Of a stretch of 64,000 nt of DNA, positions 52,944-62,324 are shown piece by piece (position 1 is the stretch's first letter; the number at the start of each line of letters is the position of its first letter). The notes under the pieces are model-generated. The model saw nothing but the letters and a program-made list of their open reading frames with translations. It was not told the DNA's origin and ran no database searches. A program made the translations under genes and the position numbers. The DNA comes from Flavobacterium terrigena (lineage in GTDB: Bacteria; Bacteroidota; Bacteroidia; Flavobacteriales; Flavobacteriaceae). The stretch spans positions 248,001-312,000 of the forward strand of contig NZ_FNYA01000002.1 of the NCBI RefSeq assembly GCF_900108955.1, in the 5' to 3' direction.

Positions 52944-54980
52944 TTAGTTTATTATGATTTTGTGAGTAGTTGAGAATTCTGAAGATTCTACTTTTATAAA
53001 GTACATTCCTACTGTGTTTAAAACGAAGGTTTGATCGTAATTTTTATCACCTTCAAAAGTCGTTACTGATAGTTTTTTTCCAGATACATCACTTATTGAA
53101 ATTGTAACTGGTGTAACTTCTTGTAAATTAACCACTACATGAAATTCACTAGATATTTTCGCAGGATTAGGGTAAACACTACTATAACTTCCTTTACCTT
53201 TATCTAAAGGTTGTACAACTGTAATATTAACTGAATCTTCTACAGTACATCCCGAATTTGTATCCGTAATTACACATTGGTAATTTCCTGATTCAGTTAC
53301 TGAAATACTAGGTGTAGTATCAATTGCGCTTCCGTCTTTATACCATTGGTATGTAGCATTAGATGATGTTACTTGTGAAGAAGCATCTAAGACAACAGTA
53401 TCTCCAGTAAGTAAAAGTTGATCAGGACCTAATTCTAAATTTATTCCAGGAGTTGCTGAAACTTCAAAAAGTGCTGTTTGAGTATAGCCCGTTGCATCTG
53501 TAACTGTTACTTGATAATTACCTGTATTTAATGATAGTGCTAAATCAAATGTTGGTTGATTTAATTGTAAATTGTAGCTATTATCAGTTCCGTGAACATT
53601 AATTGTAAAAACTGGTTGGCCTCCTTTTATTGCAATATTCACTGTACCTTGTGATGCACTACAAGCTAATGGATCTACAGTAGGAAAAATCAGCATTCGT
53701 GGCCCAACTCCAAAAGTAAATTGATTGTAAGTTGTGGTGTCACTTGCCCATTTTAAATTATTATAAACAGCGTATCCATCTGAATCAAAATTAGTAACTG
53801 GATAGATACTAATATTTGAACCATTAAAATTTGAAGTAGTTGTATTATTTGTATTCTTATCTGTTAATAGCCAAAACGCTTCATTTGGTTGTAAAACAAT
53901 ACTTGGATCTGGTTTGTATTTAAGATTTGTATTTACAGTATGAGCTGACAAACCAAACTTTTCAACAAGCCATGTTCTGTCAATTTTCTTTATACCATTA
54001 TCTAATACAGTATTTGGAATTTCAGTATTACTATTATCACCAATTGTTAAAAAATTTTGGTCTTCAATATGTCCAATATTTAAATTATTATCTGTTTGAA
54101 GAGTACCTGTCCAAAATATCATTCTTTTCAAAATTGAAGGGTCATGAATAGAAGTAGATTGTTTTTGATTTAAAGCTGAATTCGAATCTTTTCCTAAACC
54201 AAATATTCTATTTTTAAAGATTGCATTGTTTTCTTTATGCCAAAAAATTTCGTTTTTAGATGTGTAATAATTTACCTCAGGTTGAAGCGTAATCCCATAC
54301 TTTAATGCCAAATAACTTTCGACTCTTAATTTTTCCTTATCATTTAAGGCTTTTCTGTAAACAATAAATTCTGGAATCTGACCAATAAAATTGACAGTTC
54401 CAGTAAATGCTTTTCCAACCAAAATATTACTTTCTCCAGTTGAACCAAATGAATTAACTATTTTTTTAGTATTGAAATTATGCCAAAGCAACGTGTTAAT
54501 TCTTCCATTTGGTCTAACAGATGATCCAGAAGGATAAGTTAATGAAACAGCATCTCTTTCAAAAGTTGATGTACTAAATTGAAAAGATTGCCCATTTATA
54601 TCTCCCGAAGAAACAGCAACATTCCAATCTGTATTCATTAATCCATACTTTATCGTAGGATCTGATTGTGCTGTTGGCAAGTTGACAATAAATATTGTCG
54701 CTTCTTTTAAACTTTCCAGCTTACTCAAATAAGATACATAATCCGTATTGTCGTAAGAAAAAGAATAGTTATAATTAAAAAAACTAGGAACCAATACCGT
54801 ACCAGCTCCGCTTGTGATAGCTTTATTTCTAGAGCTAAAATCCTTATATACAAAAGTAGTACCAGTTGGAGTTACTTTGTTGACTTTACTCCAAATTTCG
54901 CTACCTGACACTCCGCCTGGACTTTGTCCAAAAAGAATTGCAACATTGAAAATAAAGATTAATGAAATAATGTTTTTCAT
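52944..54980 (-). CDS. T9SS type A protein with LamG-like, SprB-like and Ig-like domains
   Basis: 678 aa. Signal peptide (IISLIFIFNVAILFG-Q). A LamG/concanavalin-like region covers about 20-250, with FIGQIPEFIVYRKALNDKEKLRVESYLALKYGITL, a block often seen in Bacteroidota surface proteins. A SprB-like repeat (ACSASQGTVNIAIKGGQPVFTI..GNYQVTVTDATG) lies at about 435-510, then an Ig-like domain (ATYQWYKDGSAIDTTPSISVTESGNYQCVITDTNSGC). The T9SS sorting domain is at the end (ISISDVSGKKLSVTTF, GMYFIKVESSEFSTTHKI). It precedes the Rhs gene by 15 bp and follows the protease by 2 bp, so it belongs to the toxin operon. A surface platform or ligand-binding role is inferred. Confidence 0.88.
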   Translation of the reverse strand: MKNIISLIFIFNVAILFGQSPGGVSGSEIWSKVNKVTPTGTTFVYKDFSSRNKAITSGAGTVLVPSFFNYNYSFSYDNTDYVSYLSKLESLKEATIFIVNLPTAQSDPTIKYGLMNTDWNVAVSSGDINGQSFQFSTSTFERDAVSLTYPSGSSVRPNGRINTLLWHNFNTKKIVNSFGSTGESNILVGKAFTGTVNFIGQIPEFIVYRKALNDKEKLRVESYLALKYGITLQPEVNYYTSKNEIFWHKENNAIFKNRIFGLGKDSNSALNQKQSTSIHDPSILKRMIFWTGTLQTDNNLNIGHIEDQNFLTIGDNSNTEIPNTVLDNGIKKIDRTWLVEKFGLSAHTVNTNLKYKPDPSIVLQPNEAFWLLTDKNTNNTTTSNFNGSNISIYPVTNFDSDGYAVYNNLKWASDTTTYNQFTFGVGPRMLIFPTVDPLACSASQGTVNIAIKGGQPVFTINVHGTDNSYNLQLNQPTFDLALSLNTGNYQVTVTDATGYTQTALFEVSATPGINLELGPDQLLLTGDTVVLDASSQVTSSNATYQWYKDGSAIDTTPSISVTESGNYQCVITDTNSGCTVEDSVNITVVQPLDKGKGSYSSVYPNPAKISSEFHVVVNLQEVTPVTISISDVSGKKLSVTTFEGDKNYDQTFVLNTVGMYFIKVESSEFSTTHKIIIN

Positions 54981-54982
54981 AT

Positions 54983-57460
54983 TTATTGTTTAATAAACTT
55001 TAATTGATGATTTTCATTTCCAGTCTTAACTAACAAAATATAAGTACCCGATGATAATTTTTGCAAATCAATACTTTTTTTGTTTGTTCCTTTATCATAA
55101 CTTTTTCCGCTATTATCTTGGAAAACTAATTTACCTGTTAAATCATAAACTGAAATTTCAATTGTTGAACTTTCAATTAGTGAAAATTGAATATGCAGGA
55201 TGTCGTTAATTAATGGATTTGGATAAATAACTATTTCTCCTTTTTCAACTTGAATAGTTTCGTCAATAGTTTCGTCATTTAAAACATTTGCAATTTCTGT
55301 TTCATTGAAAGAAATTCTTTGATTATAATCTTCATCAGAACAACCAATATGTGCTAAAAAGTCCGAACCAAATTCTGCAGTAAAACCTTCATCTCCTGCT
55401 CCTCCATTTACCGATTGTGGTAAAAGCTCTATAAAATCAGCCGCTTTGTATTCAACAAAATCAGCATTTACTGGTAAAAAAGTAGGGATAAATTTAATTA
55501 TATTACTTGCTTTAATCGTATTCGCTAAAACTTTAGTTCCAGTAAAATCAGTAAGTTCATTATCTTGATGTTGTAAAAAGACCAAATTATCTTGACAAAA
55601 ACTAACTCCAGAAACTATTAAACTAAAAGGTTGACCTACTTGACAAGAGTCAACTAAAATTCTCTTATGAGTTATTTGCAATTGAAACATTCCACCAGTT
55701 GTAGGAATTAAATTTTTATACACCTCAATTTTTTCAACATTGTCTCGGTCGTTAATTCCTCTTTGTGCTTTCTGTGATAAAGTAGAAGTAGTATTTCCTT
55801 GTATTTTTTGTTTTAATAACCAAGGGTATAAGACATTATTAGAATTTGCGTTTAAAGATAAAGGTGTATCCAAACTTGGAGTTGGTAAATTAGGATCAAC
55901 TAACGTCAAATCATCATTCCCGTTACTGTCCTTTCTAATTAATTTAATATCTAAATCATTGATTAATTTTGCAGCAGTTTCATTTATAGATGCATTTGGA
56001 TTGTTGATATCTATTGGCACAACATTTCCAGCAGGATCTGTCCAAGCAAGTGTCACTTTTAAATCTTCTTGTCCAGTGGCTGCCAAATTTATTTTAATGA
56101 TTTCACCATTCTGTAAAACATCTTCTCTGATGATTACATTTTTACCTCTTTGTTTAATTGTATTTGCAGATTTTTCTAAATTAACAACTCCCCATCCATT
56201 TCTATAATCTGGACCTCTTTGATCAATTTCCTCAACATTGTGAATCAATAAAGCTCTAACAGTTGAAGACCACATCGTATTCGTAAATTTCGAATTCCAA
56301 TAATTATGAAGTAAGGCAATACCTCCTGTAACTCCAGCTGCTGCTTGTGAAGTACCACTATATATTCCATAAGTATTATTTTGTGTTTCAATACTTGAGA
56401 AAATAGCATTTCCGTGAGTTACAAAATCAGGCTTTATTCTTCCGTCATCTGTAGCTCCCCAACTGCTGTAAAGTTCACCAATAGAATTCCCATTATAGCT
56501 GCCATTTGTTTGTGATGCATTGGATAAATTTACTGAACCAACAACTAGTACGTTTTTTGCCACACCAGCTCCTTCTAATAAATCATAACCTCCTAAGGTA
56601 TTTACCTGAGGATATTGAGGGAATCCAGTTGTATTTAAATCGTCTCTGGCATTACCAACTGATTTTACAATTTGAAATTCTGGACTACTACACATTACAC
56701 CATCCCATTGCTGAGCAATTTCACTATACCTTCCAAATTCAGAAGCGTGCATATAAATCGGATTCAAACCAAAACTAGTATTAGCTATTTTGATGTTATC
56801 TGTTGTACTTGCTGTCAACATTTCTGTTGGAACATTAAGCCAATCCCATGCTTTAATCGTCCCTTTATAGGCTACTCCTCTTACTAAATTATTTGATGGA
56901 GAGCTCGTACTTGGCGCATATTGATTTCCAATTATTGTACCTGCAATATGAGTTGCATGTCTTTGTAAAGTTGCATTTTGTCCTGCAACATATTCTATTC
57001 TACTTAGAAGTGTTGCTGGAGGAATTGATGTTCGGAACATTTCATGAGCTCGTCTTGGTTGCCCATTTTCCCATAATCCAATTTTGATTCCTTCTCCTTC
57101 TAAATTTAAACCATCAAATCCAGAATGCAAAACATTAGCATGTAATCCATTAACTAAATTAGAGTTATGCGTAATAAAATATTGCGGTTTTCCAAAGTTA
57201 TTTTCACCAACAAGCTCACTATATTCACCTTCTTTGGTTTCAACAATCTTTTTGTAACCTTGTTTTAATAATTTCTCAATAGCAATTTCTTGCTTTTTAT
57301 TATAATCATTAACTCTTTTTTCTAAAACAATTTTAGAATCTCGATTTTTCAGGTTACTTAACGTGTCCGTCTGACTATAAGAATTGAATGTCGCAAAACA
57401 TAAAAAACCTGTTAAGTAAAGTGAATACTTATTATTATAAAAATTACATTTCATTTTCAT
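54983..57460 (-). CDS. S8 (subtilisin-like) serine peptidase with T9SS sorting domain
   Basis: 825 aa, exported (signal peptide to about residue 30, SYS-Q). The triad segments are IGLWENGQPRRAHEMF, RHATHIAGTI (His168) and YSGTSQAAAG (Ser371); Asn270 in SVGNARDD is the likely oxyanion residue. In homologues the first block usually reads WDxG, with Asp in the triad; here it is Glu131 (codon GAA at 57068-57070). The enzyme may therefore be slow or altered, or Glu may substitute. A jelly-roll-like middle (LVDPNLPTPSLDTPL, RGINDRDNVEKIEVY) and a T9SS end domain (IVIYPNPLINDILHIQFSL, SVYDLTGKLVFQ) follow. As the second gene in the toxin operon it could process the Rhs protein or the adhesin. Confidence 0.9.
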   Translation of the reverse strand: MKMKCNFYNNKYSLYLTGFLCFATFNSYSQTDTLSNLKNRDSKIVLEKRVNDYNKKQEIAIEKLLKQGYKKIVETKEGEYSELVGENNFGKPQYFITHNSNLVNGLHANVLHSGFDGLNLEGEGIKIGLWENGQPRRAHEMFRTSIPPATLLSRIEYVAGQNATLQRHATHIAGTIIGNQYAPSTSSPSNNLVRGVAYKGTIKAWDWLNVPTEMLTASTTDNIKIANTSFGLNPIYMHASEFGRYSEIAQQWDGVMCSSPEFQIVKSVGNARDDLNTTGFPQYPQVNTLGGYDLLEGAGVAKNVLVVGSVNLSNASQTNGSYNGNSIGELYSSWGATDDGRIKPDFVTHGNAIFSSIETQNNTYGIYSGTSQAAAGVTGGIALLHNYWNSKFTNTMWSSTVRALLIHNVEEIDQRGPDYRNGWGVVNLEKSANTIKQRGKNVIIREDVLQNGEIIKINLAATGQEDLKVTLAWTDPAGNVVPIDINNPNASINETAAKLINDLDIKLIRKDSNGNDDLTLVDPNLPTPSLDTPLSLNANSNNVLYPWLLKQKIQGNTTSTLSQKAQRGINDRDNVEKIEVYKNLIPTTGGMFQLQITHKRILVDSCQVGQPFSLIVSGVSFCQDNLVFLQHQDNELTDFTGTKVLANTIKASNIIKFIPTFLPVNADFVEYKAADFIELLPQSVNGGAGDEGFTAEFGSDFLAHIGCSDEDYNQRISFNETEIANVLNDETIDETIQVEKGEIVIYPNPLINDILHIQFSLIESSTIEISVYDLTGKLVFQDNSGKSYDKGTNKKSIDLQKLSSGTYILLVKTGNENHQLKFIKQ

Positions 57461-57478
57461 CTTCTGTAATTTTTACAA

Positions 57479-60400
57479 TTATTGTTTATTGTTTTTTTCT
57501 AATTTTTCTAATCTAGAAATTAAATCATCAATAACTTTTTGTTGTGATTCATTCTTTTTGTTAAGATCAATAGTATATAAAGTAAGTTCTTCCACTTTTT
57601 CTAAAAGTTTAGAATTCATCTCACCTAAATCAACACCATGTTTTACTACTTCTTCTGAAGTAGGAATATTTGGCAAATGACCATTTGTTTTGATGTATTG
57701 ATCAAGTTCTTTTAAAGACATTAACTTGTAATCATCTTCGAAAACATAATCTGCCCAGTTTTTCACACTAGCAATATCAACACGAACTTTCTCTGTTCTT
57801 ATACCTTTTTTTACAATTAATTGATAATCTGCATTGGTAATAAATGATTGAGGTAAATCGTTAAAACTTCCAATTGCAATTTGTCCACTTTTACCAAAAA
57901 TCCAGTTTCCGATGTTTAACTCATTAGAAGCGACTGTATTCATTGTATTAGTATTTGCTCCAATAAGAACATTGTTTGTTCCGTCTGTTAAACTAAATCC
58001 TGCAAATGATCCTATTGCTGTATTAAACGAACCTAATTGTTTATTTTCGAAAACTTGATTACCAAGTGCAGTATTATTACCTCCTGAAATATTTGAATAC
58101 ATGGTATTATGACCAACACTTACATTTGAAGAACCATCAACATTTTTAAACATACTATTTATTCCCACAGAACAGTTAAGACTTCCTACAGTATTTTCAA
58201 CTAGTGAATTAAATCCTAATGCCGTATTTGAACTACCTGTTGTATTAAGTGACAAACTTCCTAATCCAACTGCTAAATTTGCATTTATCCCAGCTACTTG
58301 AAAATTTTCATTACCACCACCAATATAAAGGTTTGCAGTATAATTAGATCCATCAATATTGCGTACTTTAAATCTTCCAGTTTGTGTTATTCTTAGCATT
58401 TCATTTGAGTTCACTCCAAAAACTAAATCTTTAGCATCAATAGTTCCTACAAAATTCTGACCTGCTCCAGTACCTGGATTTGTTGCTAAATTTCCGTTTA
58501 ACAACCAAGCATCTGAACTAGCTCCAGTTCCAAACATACTTGGATCATAGTTAAAAACATTACCATCAACATCAGTCCCAAGTATCGCATTTGGTGCTTT
58601 TTCATTTAATGGAAGATTTTCAAAACGAACAGATTCTATAGTATGTAATTGTGCAGTAGCACTTTGAACCCCAATACCAACATATCCTCCTAATGGATTT
58701 AAGTGTAATTTACTGATTGCATTACCACAATTATTATCTCTGTAGTTAGTAAAATGTGATGAAGATTGCATCCAAGAATTGTCAGATGCGATTCCGAAAT
58801 TTAATTGGGTTCCAGATGCACCATTTCTACCACTTTGATTGGCTCTTAATTTGAAATAACCTTTATTATAGTTTGGCGCTATCAGAGATTCACCGTAAGA
58901 ACTTTCCGCATGTATAGTACTAAAACTTTCACCAGAACCTTTTGGGCAAAATCCTGAATCCAAGTTAGGATTAAAAATTTGACTAAACATATCTCCATAA
59001 AAATTCAAAATTTTTCGATCTAGTCCCAAATATCTGTTATCTGTTAAACTACCATTTGAGTTATAGATATTGTTTGAATTCAGATTAAAGCTATTTATAT
59101 CTCTCTTTAATACATTACCATCACTATCAACAGTTAATAGTTCATTATTTTCAGTAGTATCTCCTAAGCCTTCAAATCTTAATGTTCCTTTCGTGTGAAG
59201 AACTGCTGTTGGACTTGTTGATGTTCCAAGCGGACTTGAAACATCTAAACCTAAACCAACATTACCTCCTAATGGATTAATAATTAAAGGGTAAGTACTT
59301 GAAACATTATTTGGATTACGACTTGATTGAAGCCATGAAGCAGTATCATTAATACCTTGAGTTAAATATCTTTCTGCTTTTTCTTGATGTAATTTAAAAA
59401 AACCATTCCCAAGTAAGTTTGGTTTCATAGGAACGTTTCCAGTATAAACTTCCACTACACTTTTATTATTTGTATCGTATGGTCTTGGATTAAATCTAGT
59501 TCCACATCCTGCACCATCAAAAATTAATCTTTTATCATTAAGACTTAATTGTCTATTACCGGTTAAAACCCCATCAATATTATAGATATTATTACCTGAA
59601 CCAATAAGACTAGGATTAAAATTATACACATTTCCAACACCATCCGTTCCTAAAATATTAGTTGGAATAGTTGAAGAATACGGCATGTTTTGTAACCTAA
59701 CTGTACCATTTGTATGGAAATTCGCTTGAGGGTCTGAAATAATACCTAAACCAATTTTAGTATTACCTGCAGTTCCCGTACCATGTATTTTATTACCAAT
59801 ATTTAAGTAGTCATCAACATTATTTGTCAAAGGTTGAATATTGTTACCTATAAATATATTATTGTTTCCGTTATTTAAATTATAACCACTATTATTTCCT
59901 AAGGCAACGTTATTATTACCATTTGAAAGAGTTCCTAATGAAGAAAACCCGTAAGCAGCATTACCATTACCAGTTGACAAACCTGCCAAAGAATGGTCTC
60001 CAGATGCATTATTATTATTCCCTGAAATATTATTTGCTAATGAATTAAATCCAGAAGCATTATTATTGTTTCCAGAAACGTTACTATATAGAGCATTTGT
60101 TCCTAAGGCTACGTTTCGATCACCAATAGTATTTGAGGCTAAAGCCGTATGTCCAACCCCACTATTTAATGTTCCTGTAGTATTTTTTGACAAAACCTGA
60201 TCTCCGAATGCCACATTAGAGCTACCTGTTGTATTAGCCTGTAAAGCAAAATTACCAACAGCAGTATTCGTATTTCCATTAATATTTTTATTCAAAGCGC
60301 TATACCCAATTCCAATATTTTGGTAACCAATTGTATTACTTGATAATGAATTAGTACCTACGGCAATATTAGAATGTCCTGAAGTATTACTTTGTAAATT

Positions 60401-61636
60401 GTTACTTCCAATAGCTACGTTATTGTTTCCAGATAATGGAGCTGTTAAATTATTAACTCCGAAAGCTGTATTAAAATCATAGTTTGGAGCTAAATTTGTT
60501 AATGAATTAAAACCCATTGAAGTATTATTTTGACCTAATCTTCCTGAAAAAGTATTTGCTCTTTTAAATATTACATCATGATTTGATGTGGTCCCAATGA
60601 ATTCATTTCCTGTTGTAAGAGAATTTCCATTAAGAGACCAAAAACCATCGAAAAGATTAGGGCTAAATTTAAATACATTTCCATTACTATCTGTTCCCAA
60701 AATTGAATTCGGATTACTACTAGTAGCTAAATTTTCAAATCTCAAAGTTCCATTAGTATGTAATCTAGCTTGCGGATTTGGAACACCTATCCCAATAAAA
60801 GCACTTCCAGACACACCACTACCATAAATCTTATTCGCTATATTTAATTGATCACTTCCCGTTGTACTAATATTTGGATTTGCATAATCACCTATAAATA
60901 CATTATTATTACCAGCCGTCAAAGTATGACCAGCCCAAAAACCAAGAAATATATTTCTATTTCCTGTTGAAGAAAAACCAGATCCAGAACCTAAAAAAAC
61001 ATTTTCATTTCCAATTACGTTTCCACTTCCAGCAGAATATCCAAGAGCAGTATTATTATTACCAGTAGTATTATTCACAAGCGTTCTATACCCAATTCCA
61101 TGATTACCAGTTCCTGTAGTGTTCACTGTTAACGCCTGATCCCCAATTGCTGTATTAGCACCTCCTGTTGTGATATTTGTTAATACTTGTGGACCAAATC
61201 CTATATTCCATTGACCGCTCGAAGTTTCATTTCCAGCATTTTGACCAAAATACAAACATGTATTTCCTCCAAATGCAGATGTATTACTAACATGAAACCT
61301 ACCAGTATTTGTAATTTGTAATCTTTCAAAATTATTTACTCTGAATTTTAAAGGCAAAGAATTAATTGTACCAATAAATTCATTTCCTGTTGCAAGGGTA
61401 TTTCCTGTAAGCGACCAAAATTCACTTGAATCAAGAAACGATGAGTTTACTGTTCCAATTCCACCAGTTTGAACAAAACCTTTAGGTTTTAATTCTGTAG
61501 GAGTAATACTATCTACAACTACGACACCTTTTGCATCAATTGGACTACTATTTTCTGAAGAAGTTCTAGTTTGACTATAACCATTGAATCCACAAAGAAT
61601 CAATAAAAGAAGATAATTTATTTTTTTGAACAACAT
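57479..61636 (-). CDS. YadA-like head-repeat surface protein, first gene of the toxin operon
   Basis: 1,385 aa from the ATG at 61634-61636, chosen because it starts a clean signal peptide (MLFKKINYLLLLILCGFNGYS-Q); 12 more codons upstream would overlap the promoter. WSLTGNTLATGNEFIGTINSLPL opens the body and recurs later (WSLNGNSLTTGNEFIGT). Long arrays of 14-residue-type motifs such as GNNNTALGYSAG, NTAVGNFALQANTTGSSNVAFG and NNNVALGNNSG are YadA-head-like left-handed beta-roll units. The C-terminal part (DYVFEDDYKLMSLKELDQYIKTNGHLPNIPTSEEV..GVDLGEMNSKLLEKVEEL) is the standard end of such proteins in Bacteroidota, with a coiled coil to the last residue that should trimerise. It has no T9SS domain. 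An adhesin or receptor-recognition role is inferred. Confidence 0.88.
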   Translation of the reverse strand: MLFKKINYLLLLILCGFNGYSQTRTSSENSSPIDAKGVVVVDSITPTELKPKGFVQTGGIGTVNSSFLDSSEFWSLTGNTLATGNEFIGTINSLPLKFRVNNFERLQITNTGRFHVSNTSAFGGNTCLYFGQNAGNETSSGQWNIGFGPQVLTNITTGGANTAIGDQALTVNTTGTGNHGIGYRTLVNNTTGNNNTALGYSAGSGNVIGNENVFLGSGSGFSSTGNRNIFLGFWAGHTLTAGNNNVFIGDYANPNISTTGSDQLNIANKIYGSGVSGSAFIGIGVPNPQARLHTNGTLRFENLATSSNPNSILGTDSNGNVFKFSPNLFDGFWSLNGNSLTTGNEFIGTTSNHDVIFKRANTFSGRLGQNNTSMGFNSLTNLAPNYDFNTAFGVNNLTAPLSGNNNVAIGSNNLQSNTSGHSNIAVGTNSLSSNTIGYQNIGIGYSALNKNINGNTNTAVGNFALQANTTGSSNVAFGDQVLSKNTTGTLNSGVGHTALASNTIGDRNVALGTNALYSNVSGNNNNASGFNSLANNISGNNNNASGDHSLAGLSTGNGNAAYGFSSLGTLSNGNNNVALGNNSGYNLNNGNNNIFIGNNIQPLTNNVDDYLNIGNKIHGTGTAGNTKIGLGIISDPQANFHTNGTVRLQNMPYSSTIPTNILGTDGVGNVYNFNPSLIGSGNNIYNIDGVLTGNRQLSLNDKRLIFDGAGCGTRFNPRPYDTNNKSVVEVYTGNVPMKPNLLGNGFFKLHQEKAERYLTQGINDTASWLQSSRNPNNVSSTYPLIINPLGGNVGLGLDVSSPLGTSTSPTAVLHTKGTLRFEGLGDTTENNELLTVDSDGNVLKRDINSFNLNSNNIYNSNGSLTDNRYLGLDRKILNFYGDMFSQIFNPNLDSGFCPKGSGESFSTIHAESSYGESLIAPNYNKGYFKLRANQSGRNGASGTQLNFGIASDNSWMQSSSHFTNYRDNNCGNAISKLHLNPLGGYVGIGVQSATAQLHTIESVRFENLPLNEKAPNAILGTDVDGNVFNYDPSMFGTGASSDAWLLNGNLATNPGTGAGQNFVGTIDAKDLVFGVNSNEMLRITQTGRFKVRNIDGSNYTANLYIGGGNENFQVAGINANLAVGLGSLSLNTTGSSNTALGFNSLVENTVGSLNCSVGINSMFKNVDGSSNVSVGHNTMYSNISGGNNTALGNQVFENKQLGSFNTAIGSFAGFSLTDGTNNVLIGANTNTMNTVASNELNIGNWIFGKSGQIAIGSFNDLPQSFITNADYQLIVKKGIRTEKVRVDIASVKNWADYVFEDDYKLMSLKELDQYIKTNGHLPNIPTSEEVVKHGVDLGEMNSKLLEKVEELTLYTIDLNKKNESQQKVIDDLISRLEKLEKNNKQ

Positions 61637-61652
61637 AATAAGTATTTTTTTA

Positions 61653-61682
61653 CAAAAATAATTATTTAACAAAAATTAACAA
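61653..61682 (-). promoter_or_regulatory. Bacteroidota-type promoter of the Rhs toxin operon
   Basis: On the minus strand TTG (61680-61682), 19 bases, then TATTTTTG (61653-61660), with the ATG at 61636 about 10 nt past the expected transcription start. It is the only good promoter match before the whole five-gene run. Confidence 0.65.
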
Positions 61683-61814
61683 GATTTTAGCCAATAATAA
61701 TTTTATTTTTACAAAATACATAATTTTTTATGGTATTTATCTTACATATTAATGACGAAAATTATAAAAAAAACAATATTATGCAATAATGTTATATAAA
61801 TATTAATAATATGA

Positions 61815-61859
61815 TATTCCTAAAATAACTAACATATAAACTGTAATATTTTAGGAATA
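61815..61859. repeat. perfect 13-bp inverted repeat
   Basis: TATTCCTAAAATA (61815-61827) and TATTTTAGGAATA (61847-61859) with a 19-bp spacer; no T-run follows. Candidate regulator site or cruciform about 180-220 bp upstream of the toxin operon. Confidence 0.6.
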
Positions 61860-61935
61860 AGTCTTAAAATTCAATTAAAAATCTAATTTTATTAAACTCA
61901 AGTATTAAAAATCAAAATTAGCTCTGCACGAGTTT

Positions 61936-61957
61936 GTGCTGACAAATTTGACAGCAC
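61936..61957. promoter_or_regulatory. 22-bp palindrome, candidate operator
   Basis: GTGCTGACAAATTTGACAGCAC: outer arms GTGCTG/CAGCAC and inner CAAATTTG pair perfectly, with one mismatched A on each side. It stands out as the least AT-rich word in the region. Dimeric repressor site is the simplest reading; unproven. Confidence 0.45.
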
Positions 61958-62006
61958 TCCTTTTAATTTAAAAATAAAATTTGATGGATTATATTAAGAC
62001 AAAAAA

Positions 62007-62030
62007 TATCCCAATAAGATATATGGGATA
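62007..62030 (-). terminator. weak minus-strand hairpin
   Basis: TATCCCA (62007-62013) and TGGGATA (62024-62030) with a 10-nt loop and a minus-strand T6. It is weak, and what it would terminate is unclear. Confidence 0.35.
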
Positions 62031-62164
62031 ATTATATTTAACAGACTTATTTTATAATCTTAACTATTTATAGATATCGACACTTTTAGTATAAACAATC
62101 AAGCAGAGGTTTTTTTTTAATATGAATCGTTAATAACTTCTAAAGCACCGAGAATTTTACGCAC

Positions 62165-62194
62165 AAAAAAACCCTCTCATTTCTGAAAGGGTTC
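62165..62194 (-). terminator. terminator after the tRNA remnant
   Basis: On the minus strand AACCCTTTC pairs with GAGAGGGTT, using a G-U wobble that works only on this strand, followed by a T-run. It begins 6 bp after the tRNA 3' end, as expected for a native tRNA terminator. Confidence 0.8.
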
Positions 62195-62198
62195 TTAG

Positions 62199-62250
62199 TA
62201 GCGGGAACAGGACTCGAACCTGTGACACTTCTTAGCTTATAATCAGAGAG
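62199..62250 (-). tRNA. 3' tRNA remnant (anticodon side to acceptor end), probable att scar
   Basis: On the minus strand the T-arm ACAGG-TTCGAGT-CCTGT (62207-62223) is perfect and is followed by the acceptor strand TCCCGCT and discriminator A (62199). Upstream is TTATAAGCTAAGAAGTGTC, which resembles an anticodon-loop and variable-region tail. The matching 5' half (beginning AGCGGGA with a D-arm) is not found upstream, so the gene is not intact. Three-prime tRNA fragments like this are left where integrases insert elements; the orientation predicts the element and the intact tRNA to the right, beyond the window. The anticodon cannot be assigned with confidence. Confidence 0.7.
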
Positions 62251-62324
62251 TTATAAAAACTTCTTTTTTATGTGTGCCTAAAAGTATGCCTTGACCAAAA
62301 TTTCAATACCTCTAAACTTTTGCT

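Larger units (their letters stand above)
61637..62324. other. 688-bp intergenic region upstream of the toxin operon
   Basis: No supported protein gene. It holds the operon promoter, a 13-bp inverted repeat (61815-61859), a 22-bp palindrome (61936-61957), a weak hairpin (62007-62030), the tRNA-remnant terminator (62165-62194) and the remnant itself (62199-62250). Confidence 0.6.

Noticed and set aside
55740..56207. 155-codon plus-strand open frame inside the subtilase gene
   Set aside because: Shadow of a conserved minus-strand gene; composition follows the antisense of that gene.
57479..61636. possible CRISPR-like or satellite DNA because of repeated motifs in the adhesin gene
   Set aside because: The repeats are degenerate at DNA level, in frame and without spacers; they are explained by YadA-like protein repeats.
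62199..62300. complete tRNA gene
   Set aside because: Only the T-arm and 3' acceptor strand are present; no 5' acceptor AGCGGGA or D-arm occurs upstream on the minus strand.
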